In this document: positions 23,393 to 32,653 of the stretch, piece by piece
How positions within the stretch are numbered: the stretch's first letter is position 1
Layout of the letters: each line of letters begins with the position of its first letter
NCBI GenBank assembly: GCA_013289825.1
Contig: JABCZF010000010.1
Coordinates: forward strand, 1 to 64,000
DNA length: 64,000 bases
Direction: 5' to 3'
Origin: Acidobacteriota bacterium
GTDB taxonomy: Bacteria; Acidobacteriota; Terriglobia; Acidiferrales; UBA7541
The notes under the pieces: generated by a model
The model's input: only the letters and a program-made list of their open reading frames with translations
Told to the model about the DNA's origin: nothing
Database searches by the model: none
Translations under genes and position numbers: made by a program

Positions 23393-26071
23393 ATGTTCGG
23401 ACGCAAGCGCAAACTGGACGACTTCACCTCCGAAATCGAAGCCCACATACAGATCGAGATAGAGCGCTTGCGAGAGCAGGGGCTAAGTGAAGACGATGCC
23501 CGAGCCGCCGCGCGTCGATCATTCGGCAACGTCATGCATGCCGAAGAACGCTTCTACGAATCGGGCCGCTGGCTCTGGTGGGACCATTTCCGCCACGACA
23601 TTCGCTACGCCCTGCGCGTGCTGCGCAAGTCTGCGGGCTTCACCGCCATCGCCGTCTTGACGATAGCCTTAGGCATCGGAGCCACGACGGCAATTTACAG
23701 CGTCGTCGATGCCACGCTGTTGCACCCCCTGCCGTACCCACAACCGGAGCAGCTCGTAAGTATCGAGGACGATCTTCCCGGCGTGGGCGCGCAGGACGTA
23801 GGAATGTCCGAGCCTGAGTGGCAAGATCTTCAGCGTTCCGGAATTTTCGAATACGTTTCGCCGACGTGGTTCGACGAAAATAATATCACGGGCTCCTCGC
23901 AACCTGCGCGCGTCCGCCTGCTTATCGTCGCGCCGAATTATTTTGCGCTGCTGAGCGTCAAACCACAGTTGGGCCGCTCGTTTAATCCCGAGGATCACAC
24001 CCCGGGACTTCTGCAGGAAGTCCTCATCAGCGACGGATTGTGGAAGCGCGCGTTCGGGGGAGACCCGCATATTTTGGATAGAAATGTGCGGCTCGACACC
24101 GACTTATACCAGGTCGGCGGCGTCACGCCGGAGGGTTTTGACGCTCCGGGGCGAACGGCGGAAGAAAGGAATATCGAGGTTTGGGCGGCAACTAGTTTTT
24201 ACGGCGGGCCCATGTCCGATCACCCTCGACGGAGCGGGCGGAATCTTCCGACAGCGATCGCCCGGCTTAAACCTGGACTGACCATTGCGGCGGCGCAAAG
24301 CCGGGTAGACGCACTTGTTGCATCCTTGCAGAAACAATACCCCGTTGATTATCCACTGCAAAGCGTGTGGACGGTGCGATTGGTGCCGCTCAAAGAACGC
24401 GTGGTTGGCAATGTTCGCCAGTCGCTGATTCTGCTGTTTGGCGCCGTGGGATTGGTCCTGCTGATCGGCTGCGTCAATGTTGCGAATCTGCTGCTCGCTC
24501 GCGCAAGCGCGAGAGGGCGCGAAATGGCCGTTCGCCAGGCGCTTGGAGCCGCGCGCAAACGGCTGATGTCGCAGTTGTTGACGGAAAGTCTGCTCCTTTC
24601 GCTCATCGGCGGAGTATTTGGAATAGCGATTCTTCTTTGCACGAAGGCGTTTCTGTTACGTTTCGTGCCGGCCAACCTGCCACGGCTAAATGACATATCG
24701 ATCAGCTGGAGCGTTCTGCTTTTCGCTCTCATTGCCTCTCGCATCGCGGGCGCGATTTTCGGTCTGGCTCCGGCCTTGCATGCGGGGCGAGTCGATCTGA
24801 CTCATGCGCTCAAAGAGGCGACACGCGGCTCGACGGGCTCCGGCCAGCAGACGCGCACGCGGCGAGCTCTCGTCGTGACGGAGTTTGCGCTCTCTTTGGT
24901 GTTGATGATTGCCGCAGGCCTTCTGCTACGCAGCTTCTGGGATTTGCTGAATGTGCAGCTGGGATTCAATCCACAGAGTGTGATGACGGTCCGCACGAGG
25001 TTGCCCTACCCGAATAATCCCAAGACCGATATCTACCGAACCCCCGCGCAGGAGGCGCCGTTCTTCCGCGAAATACTTCGTCGCGCCAGAACGCTTCCGG
25101 GAGTCGAAGAAGCAGCCCTCGGCGATACCGCTTCGATTCCGTTGGACCAGAGTCTACGGGATCTAAAGCTCATCTCCGAAGGCCAGTTCCTCTTCGTGCT
25201 CGAGGGTCACGACATTTGCAGCGACCAGCCTGCCGTGGTCGAACGTTCGAGCGTTTCCCCGAAGTATTTTGATCTTTTGGGAATCCCGCTTCTGCGCGGC
25301 CGCCTGTTCAATGAATTGGATACTGACAACACCGCGCAAGTGGCGGTGATCAATGAGGCGTTCGCGCGACTGTACTGGCCCGGGCAAGATTCCTTGGGCC
25401 AGCGCTTCAAAAGCACTCGAGCGGAATCTCCCTGGATTACCGTTGTGGGCATAATCCCAAACGCAAGGACAGAATCGTTGGCGCAAGCTAGCGTCCCGCA
25501 GGTCTATCTAGATGTGTATCAGACCGGCGCAAAACGCTTAACCATACTTCTGCGTGGACATTTGGACACCGCTGCAACTGCCGAGCTAGTGCGCGAGCAA
25601 GTACAGTCCGTCGATCCAACGCTTCCCGTTTCCGACACACAAACGCTCAGCGAAACGGTATCCGCCTCTCTCTCTGAGAGGCGGTTCTCGATGGAGATGG
25701 TCGCGTTGTTCGCCTTGACGGCGTTGCTGCTCGCCGGGCTCGGAATTTATGGAGTGATTTCGTACATGGTGAGCGAACGCACACATGAGATCGGGATTCG
25801 CGTGGCGCTTGGCGCGCAAAAGCGGAACATGCAACGCATCGTTGTGCGTGAAGGATTGGCACTCGCCCTTGCGGGTGCTGCCGTTGGCTTTGTTTGTGCC
25901 CTAGTCGTATCGCACTTGATGGCCGGAATGCTTTACGGTGTTAGGCCGACGGATCCTCTGACGTTTGCAGGTGTCGCCTTTCTTCTCATCGGTGTGGCTC
26001 TGCTGGCTTGTTATATTCCGGCGCGGCGCGCCACCCGCGTCGACCCGCTGGTCGCGCTGAGACACGAATAG
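23393..26071 (+). CDS. Acidobacterial duplicated orphan permease (MacB/FtsX-like), PadR-linked
   Basis: The 892-residue protein has an N-terminal soluble prefix (KLDDFTSEIEAHIQIEIERL and DDARAAARRSFGN). Two permease halves follow, each a MacB-type periplasmic core and an FtsX-type membrane domain. Half 1 has FTAIAVLTIALGIGATTAIY and a helix set ending near residue 465. Half 2 opens after ALVVTEFALSLVLMIAAGLL and ends with GIYGVISYMVSERTHEIGIR and the C-terminal RRATRVDPLVALRHE. There is no ATPase domain or adjacent ATPase gene. Relatives resemble MacB-like exporters of peptides or antibiotics, but the substrate and energy source of these orphan forms are unknown. Confidence 0.95.
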   Translation: MFGRKRKLDDFTSEIEAHIQIEIERLREQGLSEDDARAAARRSFGNVMHAEERFYESGRWLWWDHFRHDIRYALRVLRKSAGFTAIAVLTIALGIGATTAIYSVVDATLLHPLPYPQPEQLVSIEDDLPGVGAQDVGMSEPEWQDLQRSGIFEYVSPTWFDENNITGSSQPARVRLLIVAPNYFALLSVKPQLGRSFNPEDHTPGLLQEVLISDGLWKRAFGGDPHILDRNVRLDTDLYQVGGVTPEGFDAPGRTAEERNIEVWAATSFYGGPMSDHPRRSGRNLPTAIARLKPGLTIAAAQSRVDALVASLQKQYPVDYPLQSVWTVRLVPLKERVVGNVRQSLILLFGAVGLVLLIGCVNVANLLLARASARGREMAVRQALGAARKRLMSQLLTESLLLSLIGGVFGIAILLCTKAFLLRFVPANLPRLNDISISWSVLLFALIASRIAGAIFGLAPALHAGRVDLTHALKEATRGSTGSGQQTRTRRALVVTEFALSLVLMIAAGLLLRSFWDLLNVQLGFNPQSVMTVRTRLPYPNNPKTDIYRTPAQEAPFFREILRRARTLPGVEEAALGDTASIPLDQSLRDLKLISEGQFLFVLEGHDICSDQPAVVERSSVSPKYFDLLGIPLLRGRLFNELDTDNTAQVAVINEAFARLYWPGQDSLGQRFKSTRAESPWITVVGIIPNARTESLAQASVPQVYLDVYQTGAKRLTILLRGHLDTAATAELVREQVQSVDPTLPVSDTQTLSETVSASLSERRFSMEMVALFALTALLLAGLGIYGVISYMVSERTHEIGIRVALGAQKRNMQRIVVREGLALALAGAAVGFVCALVVSHLMAGMLYGVRPTDPLTFAGVAFLLIGVALLACYIPARRATRVDPLVALRHE

Positions 26072-26150
26072 CTCAGGCCGGATGGTACGCATGGCATGCT
26101 TGAAAATCCAGGTCTTCTGGGTCCAAACAAAATTGAAGAGCATCACTCGA

Positions 26151-26460
26151 ATGAAACAAATACGAATCTGCTTGCTGTTGGCGGTACCCATCTTACCTTG
26201 CCCGCTTTGGGACACAGCGCAGCGAGCGCCGGAGCTGCGAGCGCGCCTCACGCGCAACGGTCGCCGCAGCCGCCGGCTGTTCGCGTGGTTGATCTCAAGG
26301 CGTACGACGGCACCGCCCTGGAGGCATGGTGCTTTGCTGCTGTTAAGCCCGGTGGGATGGCCTGGCCGGGCAACTGGCGGCGGCTGGAACCAACACGCCT
26401 ACACTCGATATGCGCGGACATGGTGTAAGCGGCGGCGCGCCTTATGACCAGCTGACGGAC
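26151..26460 (+). pseudogene. Remnant of a secreted alpha/beta hydrolase
   Basis: Three frames are needed. An ATG at 26151 starts a signal peptide (MKQIRICLLLAVPILPCPLW). A second frame reads VRVVDLKAYDGTALEAWCF and AAVKPGG, and a third reads LAGQLAAAGTNTPTLDMRGH and GVSGGAPYDQLTDAEP. The LDMRGHGxSGG sequence is the strand-helix turn found early in alpha/beta hydrolases. The nucleophile elbow, catalytic acid and His are missing: the sequence stops before the convergent DapA-like gene. The gene is truncated to its first third and multiply frameshifted. Confidence 0.7.
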
Positions 26461-26477
26461 GCGGAACCAGCGTCAAG

Positions 26478-27461
26478 TCAGACCCTGTCGAGCCGTTGCG
26501 CACAGGACCGCAGTATTTCCGGTTCCCACGATGGCCGCTCCGGACTCTTGGGATGAGTCCGCATCGTGGGAATTCGCCCGGTCAAATGCAGAAAAGCCGC
26601 CGCCGAATGCTTGTACGCGGGAACAGGCTCACGGAAAGCCACGTTCCCCAGATACTGGAGCGCGTCGGAAAGTGCGTAATAGGCCGGATCACCTGTTTTC
26701 CAAAGGCGGTCGCGCTCGGCAAACTTTTCCGGTGCAAACGTCGCAAGTCCCAGCAAGTAATCGGAGCCGTATTCAATCATGTTGATGCCCAGATCGTTGC
26801 CGGTGTAGATGCGAAAATCCGGGCGGCGCGCGTCGCGTAGTGTCAGCCGACCGAGCTCCGCAATCCGGTCGAGGGATGAGTGCTTCATCCCTTTAAGTTC
26901 GGGTATATCCATCAAGCCTTGCACCGTGTCTCTGTCAAAAATCTCGCCGTTGGCGGCGAACATGCGCCCCAATTCAAAGCCCAGTACATGCGGATATCCA
27001 TGACACGCCGCTTGATACGCCGCGACTTTCTCTGTAGAGGTTTTTCCGTGCAACCGCGCCGTTTGAAACAGAATGGGTATGCCGCCCATCCTGACGATGG
27101 CGTCCATCTGCTCCCTGTATAGCGCGACCACTTCCCCGGGGCGGCCTTCGATATAAGCGCCAGCAACAAACGACACGCCCTTGCCCAAAACCTCTCGGGT
27201 CCAGCCGAGCACCTCGAGTTTTTCGGCATCGCTCAGATAATTTACGTAACCCGTATCCATGTTTACTGCGTTCATCAATCCAGCTCGGTGCGTGGCCGCG
27301 AGATGTCGCTGAAAGGCAGCAACAGCCACTCGTCCGTCGGCCTCGAACGGCAGCAGCGCGGCGGAGATACCTTGCACTTCGCGATGCAATTTTCGCCGCT
27401 CGTGTATCGCTTTGATGGTCATCAAGAAATCTTCCTGTCTCGTCATGCCGGACAGCGTCAT
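26478..27461 (-). CDS. Dihydrodipicolinate synthase (DapA)-like aldolase/lyase family protein
   Basis: The 327-residue product has a TIM-barrel pattern of the DapA/N-acetylneuraminate lyase superfamily, with GISAALLPFEADGRV at strand 1, the middle strand VSFVAGAYIEGRPGEVVALY, and LKGMKHSSLDR carrying the candidate Schiff-base lysine, followed by IYTGNDLG. It is a divergent subgroup rather than biosynthetic DapA. The ATG at 27461 overlaps the stop of the oxidoreductase gene (ATGA), implying coupled translation; an ATG at 27422 with AGGAAG upstream is an alternative. The pairing with a flavin oxidoreductase suggests a two-step catabolic conversion of an unsaturated keto acid or sugar-derived compound; this is inference. 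Confidence 0.82.
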   Translation of the reverse strand: MTLSGMTRQEDFLMTIKAIHERRKLHREVQGISAALLPFEADGRVAVAAFQRHLAATHRAGLMNAVNMDTGYVNYLSDAEKLEVLGWTREVLGKGVSFVAGAYIEGRPGEVVALYREQMDAIVRMGGIPILFQTARLHGKTSTEKVAAYQAACHGYPHVLGFELGRMFAANGEIFDRDTVQGLMDIPELKGMKHSSLDRIAELGRLTLRDARRPDFRIYTGNDLGINMIEYGSDYLLGLATFAPEKFAERDRLWKTGDPAYYALSDALQYLGNVAFREPVPAYKHSAAAFLHLTGRIPTMRTHPKSPERPSWEPEILRSCAQRLDRV

Positions 27462-28927
27462 GATCGGCGTGCTTTGGCAACCTTAAGAAGCTCCGCCGAA
27501 GCAGATTTTTTGTAGTAGCTATCCAGTGGATAGCATCCGGATGGCAATCCGTTGCGCGGCGCGGTCGTGCAGTCGCTGAATGTTCTGCAAACTAGTTTGT
27601 GTTGAAATGCCCGGCCCGCCACCACATCGGAGAACAGCTCGGGATAGCTGAGCACCATGCGCCCCAATCCGATGGAGTCGACCCATCCCGCCCGCACCAC
27701 CGCTTGCGCCACATGCGGCAGAAAATCCTGCAAGTAACTGTACGCCGTCCCAACAATAATAAGCTTTGGAAAACGCTGTTTCAGCTGCTGCACAACTTCC
27801 ATTTGCCGCGTCACGCCGGCCAGAGGATCTTCCGGCGGTTGATACCCGTCCGATGGTGGGTAAAACGCCGGCCGTTGAATATGCGCACAGTAGTAAGGAC
27901 TCCCCGCCGTAACATTGACGAGGTGTATCCCCAACTCCTCCAACAAAGCAAAGAAGAGCAACGTCTCGGCGAGATCCGGTTGCGTCGGATCGCTCTGGTT
28001 GACTCCGAACCCCCACCGGTACGGAATCAAGTCCTGAAATTCCTCCGGTATCCCCGGCCCTGGCTTTCCCGGTGATGAGAGCGCCGGATCGGGCCGGTAA
28101 GGAATTGTGTCGAACGCCGAAAGCCGCACGCCTATTTGCAATCCGGGAGCAGCGGCGCGTATTCCTTTCACAACTTCTCTCAAAAACCGCGTTCGATTCT
28201 CGAAGCTTCCACCGTACTTTCCTTCCCGCGTGTGAGCGCTAAGGAATTCGTGCCCCAGATAGCCATGACAATGCTTGATGTCTACGAAGCCGAAACCCAG
28301 TTTGCTCGCCCCGAGCGCAGCGCGGTGGAACTCCTCGATGATGCCCTCGATTTCCGCATCGGTGAGCACCGGATAGTCCGAAGTTAAATTCAGCCGGCGG
28401 TCCAAAATCGGGTGATGGTAGAGAATGCGAGGCTCAGGGCGGCCCTTTTGGTTCGGACAGCTGTAACGGCCCGAATGGGTCAATTGCAATCCAATCAGCA
28501 AGCCGTCATCCGATCCCGAAACCTGGCAATGCTCCTCGAGAAGTGACGCCTTCAGCCGGGCCAAACCTGCTTGCGTATGCGAAGCTGCCAAAAGTTGATT
28601 CGGATTGGCGCGCCCCTCGTGACAGACGGCAACCGCTTCGCCGCCCCAAATCAGTTTCGCCCCGCTGCGCCCGAATCGCTGCCATCGGCGAATCGTATGT
28701 TCGCTGGGATTGCCGTCGCTTGTTCCGTCCCACCCTTCCATGGGTTGGACAGCGAAGCGATTACCGATCTTGATGCCTTCGCGGACGATCGGCTCTGCCA
28801 GCGGCGACTCTGGCCCGCGAACGAGCTCGTCGTCGCATGGGATCGTTAAGCGCAGCGCATCGATATGCTCCTTAAACTGAGCAATATCTCGAAGGCTGCC
28901 CAAACGCAAAATTCCGCTCGCGCTCAT
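27458..28927 (-). CDS. NADH:flavin oxidoreductase, old yellow enzyme family
   Basis: The 489-residue protein is an FMN-binding TIM barrel: IKIGNRFAVQPMEGWDGT at the start, LIGLQLTHSGRYS, the active-site loop DIKHCHGYLGHEFLSAHTR (His pair), KYGGSFENRTRFLREVVKGI, and the FMN phosphate site near LIIVGTAYSYLQ and SIGLGRM. After the barrel it has a short Cys-containing tail (LVCRTFSDCTTAPRNGLPSG and Cys) reminiscent of the cluster region of 2,4-dienoyl-CoA reductases, but with only three cysteines and no NAD-binding second half. GAGGAG precedes the ATG. Such enzymes reduce activated C=C bonds. The coupled DapA-like gene suggests the same catabolic pathway. Confidence 0.9.
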   Translation of the reverse strand: MSASGILRLGSLRDIAQFKEHIDALRLTIPCDDELVRGPESPLAEPIVREGIKIGNRFAVQPMEGWDGTSDGNPSEHTIRRWQRFGRSGAKLIWGGEAVAVCHEGRANPNQLLAASHTQAGLARLKASLLEEHCQVSGSDDGLLIGLQLTHSGRYSCPNQKGRPEPRILYHHPILDRRLNLTSDYPVLTDAEIEGIIEEFHRAALGASKLGFGFVDIKHCHGYLGHEFLSAHTREGKYGGSFENRTRFLREVVKGIRAAAPGLQIGVRLSAFDTIPYRPDPALSSPGKPGPGIPEEFQDLIPYRWGFGVNQSDPTQPDLAETLLFFALLEELGIHLVNVTAGSPYYCAHIQRPAFYPPSDGYQPPEDPLAGVTRQMEVVQQLKQRFPKLIIVGTAYSYLQDFLPHVAQAVVRAGWVDSIGLGRMVLSYPELFSDVVAGRAFQHKLVCRTFSDCTTAPRNGLPSGCYPLDSYYKKSASAELLKVAKARRS

Positions 28928-28994
28928 ACGGCTCCTCGTCCAGGGAAAATACTAAGCGCTCCTCGACAGAAAGTGAGAGCGCCTGTGTCCGACC

Positions 28995-30320
28995 TTACTT
29001 TTTGTTCTTTGGCGTCGCCGACGCAAAATAACCGCGACGCGCCTGCACCTTCAGGCCGTCCTGGTTTACTTTCACTTTCAAACGGTGATAAGAACCGTCT
29101 GGCTTGAACTTCTCTGGCGAAAACTCGAGCAGATACAAGTACTCCGGGCCCTGCGCAAGGCATTTAAGGCCACCTTCGAGGTCATTGCTGTTGTGGAAGA
29201 AAGTCCCGCCGGTACCGTCCGCGAGCTCCGACATGACCTCCCCGGCGAGCGTCATGGTGTCCGAGTGATATTGGGCATGTTGGCCTGTGATTAAGTCTTG
29301 AGCCGAAGACCCGCCCCGCTCGCTGGCGTCGATTTCCGTCGTGTACAACCCGCGCGCATCGAGTGCGCTGATCGTGATATTTCCCTGTGCCGCCAGGTCC
29401 AGAATGTGAGACTTTTCGGACATCGCTCCCGGCGTCAGTGTGAGGAACCCCGGCGAAATCAGGATTAGAGAGCGTTGACCCTCGAGGGTGCCCATTCTCT
29501 CCACAATTTCGCGGAGCGTAGCCAGCGCCGACCAAACATCGCGTTCACCAATCGCCAGAGATTGCCCGGCGACGGATCGCACGACACTCTCCATCATGCC
29601 GGGCGTTGCACCTTGAAGATGCGCGCAAGTCGCGTAATCCGCCATGGCAAGCTTCAGAGCCTGGTCGTTGCGCTTATTTTGAATCAAGTCCGCCTGGTAA
29701 TAGTCGACACTCGGGCACGCATGGTCGTCGTGCCGGAAGAGCTGCTGTACTTTTATTTTCATGACCGCTTCTTGTAGTTTCTTGCGATCATGCGTCAGGC
29801 CACTGTTTGTCCCGGACAGGGAAACCACAGCAGCCATGTCCGAATCGGCCAGCGACTCGGCAAGCATCCTCGTCGCTGCTTTTTGGGCCTGCACCAGATC
29901 GCCGACGCCCAGGTGCATGTCGTCGAACAAGAAGACCAGGAATCGTTCCGGCACTGGAGACGGTTGTGGGGACACATGCGGCGTCGCGAGGCTCGGAACG
30001 GCCGGCGGCGATCCTCGAGCCTTCCGTTCACTTTCAACTCCCACGCGTTTTTGAACGATGAACCCGGAAATGATTTGCAGCTTATCCTTGTCGAAGACTT
30101 GAAAGCCTTCCTTCTTCAAGTTCCCTACCGCGCGCCCTTCGGAATCGCGGACTACCACCGGCACCAGCACCGCGTTCACGCTTACTTGAATTTTGACGTT
30201 GCCGTCCGCAGCCGGAGTTTCTTTCGTCTGTTCGGCCGCCAGATGCACCCACAAGCCAACAGCCAAGAAACACAAACAGAAGGGGGCGATAAGCAGCGGC
30301 TGCTTCGCGTTCGCACTCAT
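28995..30320 (-). CDS. VWFA-related secreted protein (acidobacterial family)
   Basis: The 441-residue protein has a signal peptide (about 8-29). A short beta domain with VSVNAVLVPVVVRDSEGRAV and FQVFDKDKLQIISGF precedes the von Willebrand type A-like domain (RFLVFLFDDMHLGVGDL, where the Asp pair replaces the usual D-x-S-x-S metal site, then LILISPGFLT and ITISALDARGLY). The C-terminal block EYLYLLEFSPEKFKPDGSYH and VQARRGYFA is the hallmark of the family expanded in Acidobacteriota. The biological role of the family is unknown; secreted adhesion or ligand binding is assumed from the domain. AAGGA lies before the ATG. Confidence 0.93.
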   Translation of the reverse strand: MSANAKQPLLIAPFCLCFLAVGLWVHLAAEQTKETPAADGNVKIQVSVNAVLVPVVVRDSEGRAVGNLKKEGFQVFDKDKLQIISGFIVQKRVGVESERKARGSPPAVPSLATPHVSPQPSPVPERFLVFLFDDMHLGVGDLVQAQKAATRMLAESLADSDMAAVVSLSGTNSGLTHDRKKLQEAVMKIKVQQLFRHDDHACPSVDYYQADLIQNKRNDQALKLAMADYATCAHLQGATPGMMESVVRSVAGQSLAIGERDVWSALATLREIVERMGTLEGQRSLILISPGFLTLTPGAMSEKSHILDLAAQGNITISALDARGLYTTEIDASERGGSSAQDLITGQHAQYHSDTMTLAGEVMSELADGTGGTFFHNSNDLEGGLKCLAQGPEYLYLLEFSPEKFKPDGSYHRLKVKVNQDGLKVQARRGYFASATPKNKK

Positions 30321-30921
30321 ACCGGTCCTTCGATTCTACGCCTTTCCGATCGTTGTCGAATTATTGGTCCTCAACCGGGCAGCGCTATCCTCGGCTGCGG
30401 CTCCAATTCGTCGATCCGCCGTTCCCCAACACGCGTCAGCTATTGCTGAAGGAGAGTTCCGCAGCCCTGCAGGACCTGACGAGAAATTCACTGATGGACT
30501 CTTGCGGTAATCACAGCAGGGTACTCGGTCAGTTTCCGTTACTTCTTGGCGGACCCGGAATCCTCGCTGTTGAGAGACGCGGTTTCTGCACGGAATCTGG
30601 TCCCGCCTGCGCAGCATTTCTAGAGGTCGTGTCCGGCCTTTTGAGGCCGTCTCGTATTTAACCAACCGGTTAAATACCAGGCCTCGAAACCCCGGCTTAT
30701 GGCCGCTCCCGTGCACGTAACCCAGGCCGCTGAAACCTCCCGCTGGATTCCTCACAACTACCTCTATAGATAGGACTTAGGGTCGGCGCAGCGTATCCTT
30801 AACTTTGGCCCCGCATGGCCCTCTGCAGGCACCCGCCAAGGTTGCCCCTGCCCGGAGAACAGACTATGCTGCTTGTGCCGCAACCGGCGCCGTCGAGGGT
30901 GTGCTGCGGGGTGCTGACCTC
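30321..30921. other. Divergent intergenic region upstream of the trehalase gene
   Basis: Six hundred bases separate the divergent VWFA and trehalase genes. Apart from the perfect inverted repeat at 30654-30677 and a short GC hairpin just before it (CGGCC...GGCCG, about 30633-30649), I see no gene. An open frame enters the trehalase gene from 30805 but has no signal for a start there. Confidence 0.5.
30654..30677. promoter_or_regulatory. Perfect inverted repeat, candidate sugar-regulator operator
   Basis: The arms GTATTTAACC (30654-30663) and GGTTAAATAC (30668-30677) are exact reverse complements around a 4-base spacer. The inner sequence AACCGGTT is itself palindromic. AT-rich arms around a central CCGG-type core are what LacI/GalR-type repressors bind. 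The site lies 245 bases before the trehalase start. No LacI-family gene is in the window, so the regulator would be elsewhere. Confidence 0.5.
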
Positions 30922-32634
30922 ATGCAAAAACTGAAGAAGCTTTACGCCTGTCTGCTTTGCTTTTTTTTGTTGAACGACGTTCCCTCTTACGCCGCGACCG
31001 ATTCGCAACCCGAACAACACGCTCTCGATCAAATCCGCGCATACATTTCGACGGGATGGGATTCGCTCACGCGATCGCTTACGGATTGCGCCACGGTGGT
31101 GGACACCAAGCTCTCCGCTGCATCCGTGCTTTATCTTCCCGCCGATTTCGCAGTGCCTGCCTCGGTCGAGCAGCTTCAGAAACAGTGCAAAGTGCAGGTC
31201 CAACATTTACCGGCGGTCATTCACCACATCGGCGAAATGGATCCCAGCAAAATTGATCCCGCTGGGCTGCTGTACATGGAAAATCGTTACGTCGTGCCGG
31301 GTGGAAGATTCAACGAGATGTATGGCTGGGACAGCTACTTCATCATTCGCGGATTGGTGCGCGACGGCAGGATCGATCTCGCAAAAGGCATGGTGGAGAA
31401 TTTCTTTTTCGAAATCGAGCACTACGGCGGTGTACTGAATGCGAACCGCACCTATTATCTGACGCGGTCTCAGCCGCCGTTCCTTACTTCTATGATCCTT
31501 GCGGTCTTTGACGCCGAGAAAGCCAGCGGCCACCAAAGCACCGCGTGGCTCGCGAAAGCGTACGACCATGCCGTCAAAGACCACGAATTGTGGACCAGTG
31601 AACTGCATCGTGCGGGATCGACTGGCCTCTCGCGTTACTTTGACTTCGGCAACGGTCCCGCGGCAGAGAGTGTGAAGGACGAAACGGGGCACTATCGCCA
31701 GGTCGCAGCCTATTTTCTGCAGCAGCCGGATCTTGGCCGGAATTACGTCATGGAATCCAGCGCAGCGAAACCCTCTTCTCTTGCGGCTGGCCCGCTGTTT
31801 GCTTTGCAGATTTGCGATGTCGCGAAGACCATGGCACAACCGGGCTGCGATTCGGCCGGAACGGTCGCTTTAAGTGCGGACTACTATAAAGGTGACCGCG
31901 CGATGCGCGAGTCCGGTTTCGACATCTCCTTCCGCTTTGGTCCTTACGGTGCCGCAACGCATCATTTCGCTCCGGTGTGCCTAAACAGCCTGCTCTACAA
32001 AACCGAGAAGGACCTGGAACAAATGAGCGCGGCGCTGGACCGAAAAGAAGAATCGGCAAAGTGGCGCGAGCGCGCCGAGCAACGAAAGGCTGATATTCAG
32101 AAATATCTATGGGACAGCGAACAAGGTCTCTTCTTCGACTATGATTTCGAGAAGCAGGCTCGCTCGACATACGAGTATGTCACTACTTTTTATCCGCTCT
32201 GGGCCGGCATTGCGACGCCCGAACAAGCACGGAGCGTAATGCAGCACGTCGGCAGGTTCGAACGGCCTGGCGGCTTGGTGATGAGCCCGTACGAAACCGG
32301 CGCGCAGTGGGATTTCCCGTATGCCTGGGCGCCGAATCAATTGATGGCCATCGAAGGCATGCGCCGAAGCGGATTCCATGAGGATGCGGACCGCCTGTCC
32401 TACAAGTTTCTTTCGATGGTCATGGAGAATTTCCGGCGCGATGGTACGATTCGCGAAAAATATGACGCGGTGAAACGCTCTTCGGAAACGCAGGTAACCG
32501 CCGGCTACCACATGAACATCGTCGGATTTGGCTGGACCAACGGCGTCTTTTTGGCGCTGCTGCACGACTTGCCAACAAGCGAGGTGGCGCGGTTGTCCAA
32601 AGAGCAGGATCAAGCGTCGGGCTCAGCGCACTAG
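30922..32634 (+). CDS. treA: Periplasmic trehalase, glycoside hydrolase family 37
   Basis: Trehalase splits alpha,alpha-trehalose into two glucoses. The 570-residue product starts at the ATG at 30922, which places a signal peptide (KKLYACLLCFFLLNDVPSYA) at the N-terminus; an upstream in-frame ATG at 30805 would bury it. Both GH37 signatures are present: VPGGRFNEMYGWDSYF near residue 124 and QWDFPYAWAPNQL near 462. The family acid and base motifs lie at ESGFDISFRF (Asp of the catalytic pair) and near the C-terminus. The length is typical. It converges with the fructokinase gene; with GH32 and fructokinase close by, the locus handles non-reducing disaccharides. Confidence 0.95.
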   Translation: MQKLKKLYACLLCFFLLNDVPSYAATDSQPEQHALDQIRAYISTGWDSLTRSLTDCATVVDTKLSAASVLYLPADFAVPASVEQLQKQCKVQVQHLPAVIHHIGEMDPSKIDPAGLLYMENRYVVPGGRFNEMYGWDSYFIIRGLVRDGRIDLAKGMVENFFFEIEHYGGVLNANRTYYLTRSQPPFLTSMILAVFDAEKASGHQSTAWLAKAYDHAVKDHELWTSELHRAGSTGLSRYFDFGNGPAAESVKDETGHYRQVAAYFLQQPDLGRNYVMESSAAKPSSLAAGPLFALQICDVAKTMAQPGCDSAGTVALSADYYKGDRAMRESGFDISFRFGPYGAATHHFAPVCLNSLLYKTEKDLEQMSAALDRKEESAKWRERAEQRKADIQKYLWDSEQGLFFDYDFEKQARSTYEYVTTFYPLWAGIATPEQARSVMQHVGRFERPGGLVMSPYETGAQWDFPYAWAPNQLMAIEGMRRSGFHEDADRLSYKFLSMVMENFRRDGTIREKYDAVKRSSETQVTAGYHMNIVGFGWTNGVFLALLHDLPTSEVARLSKEQDQASGSAH

Positions 32635-32653
32635 CGAGTCGTTCTTGTTTCTG

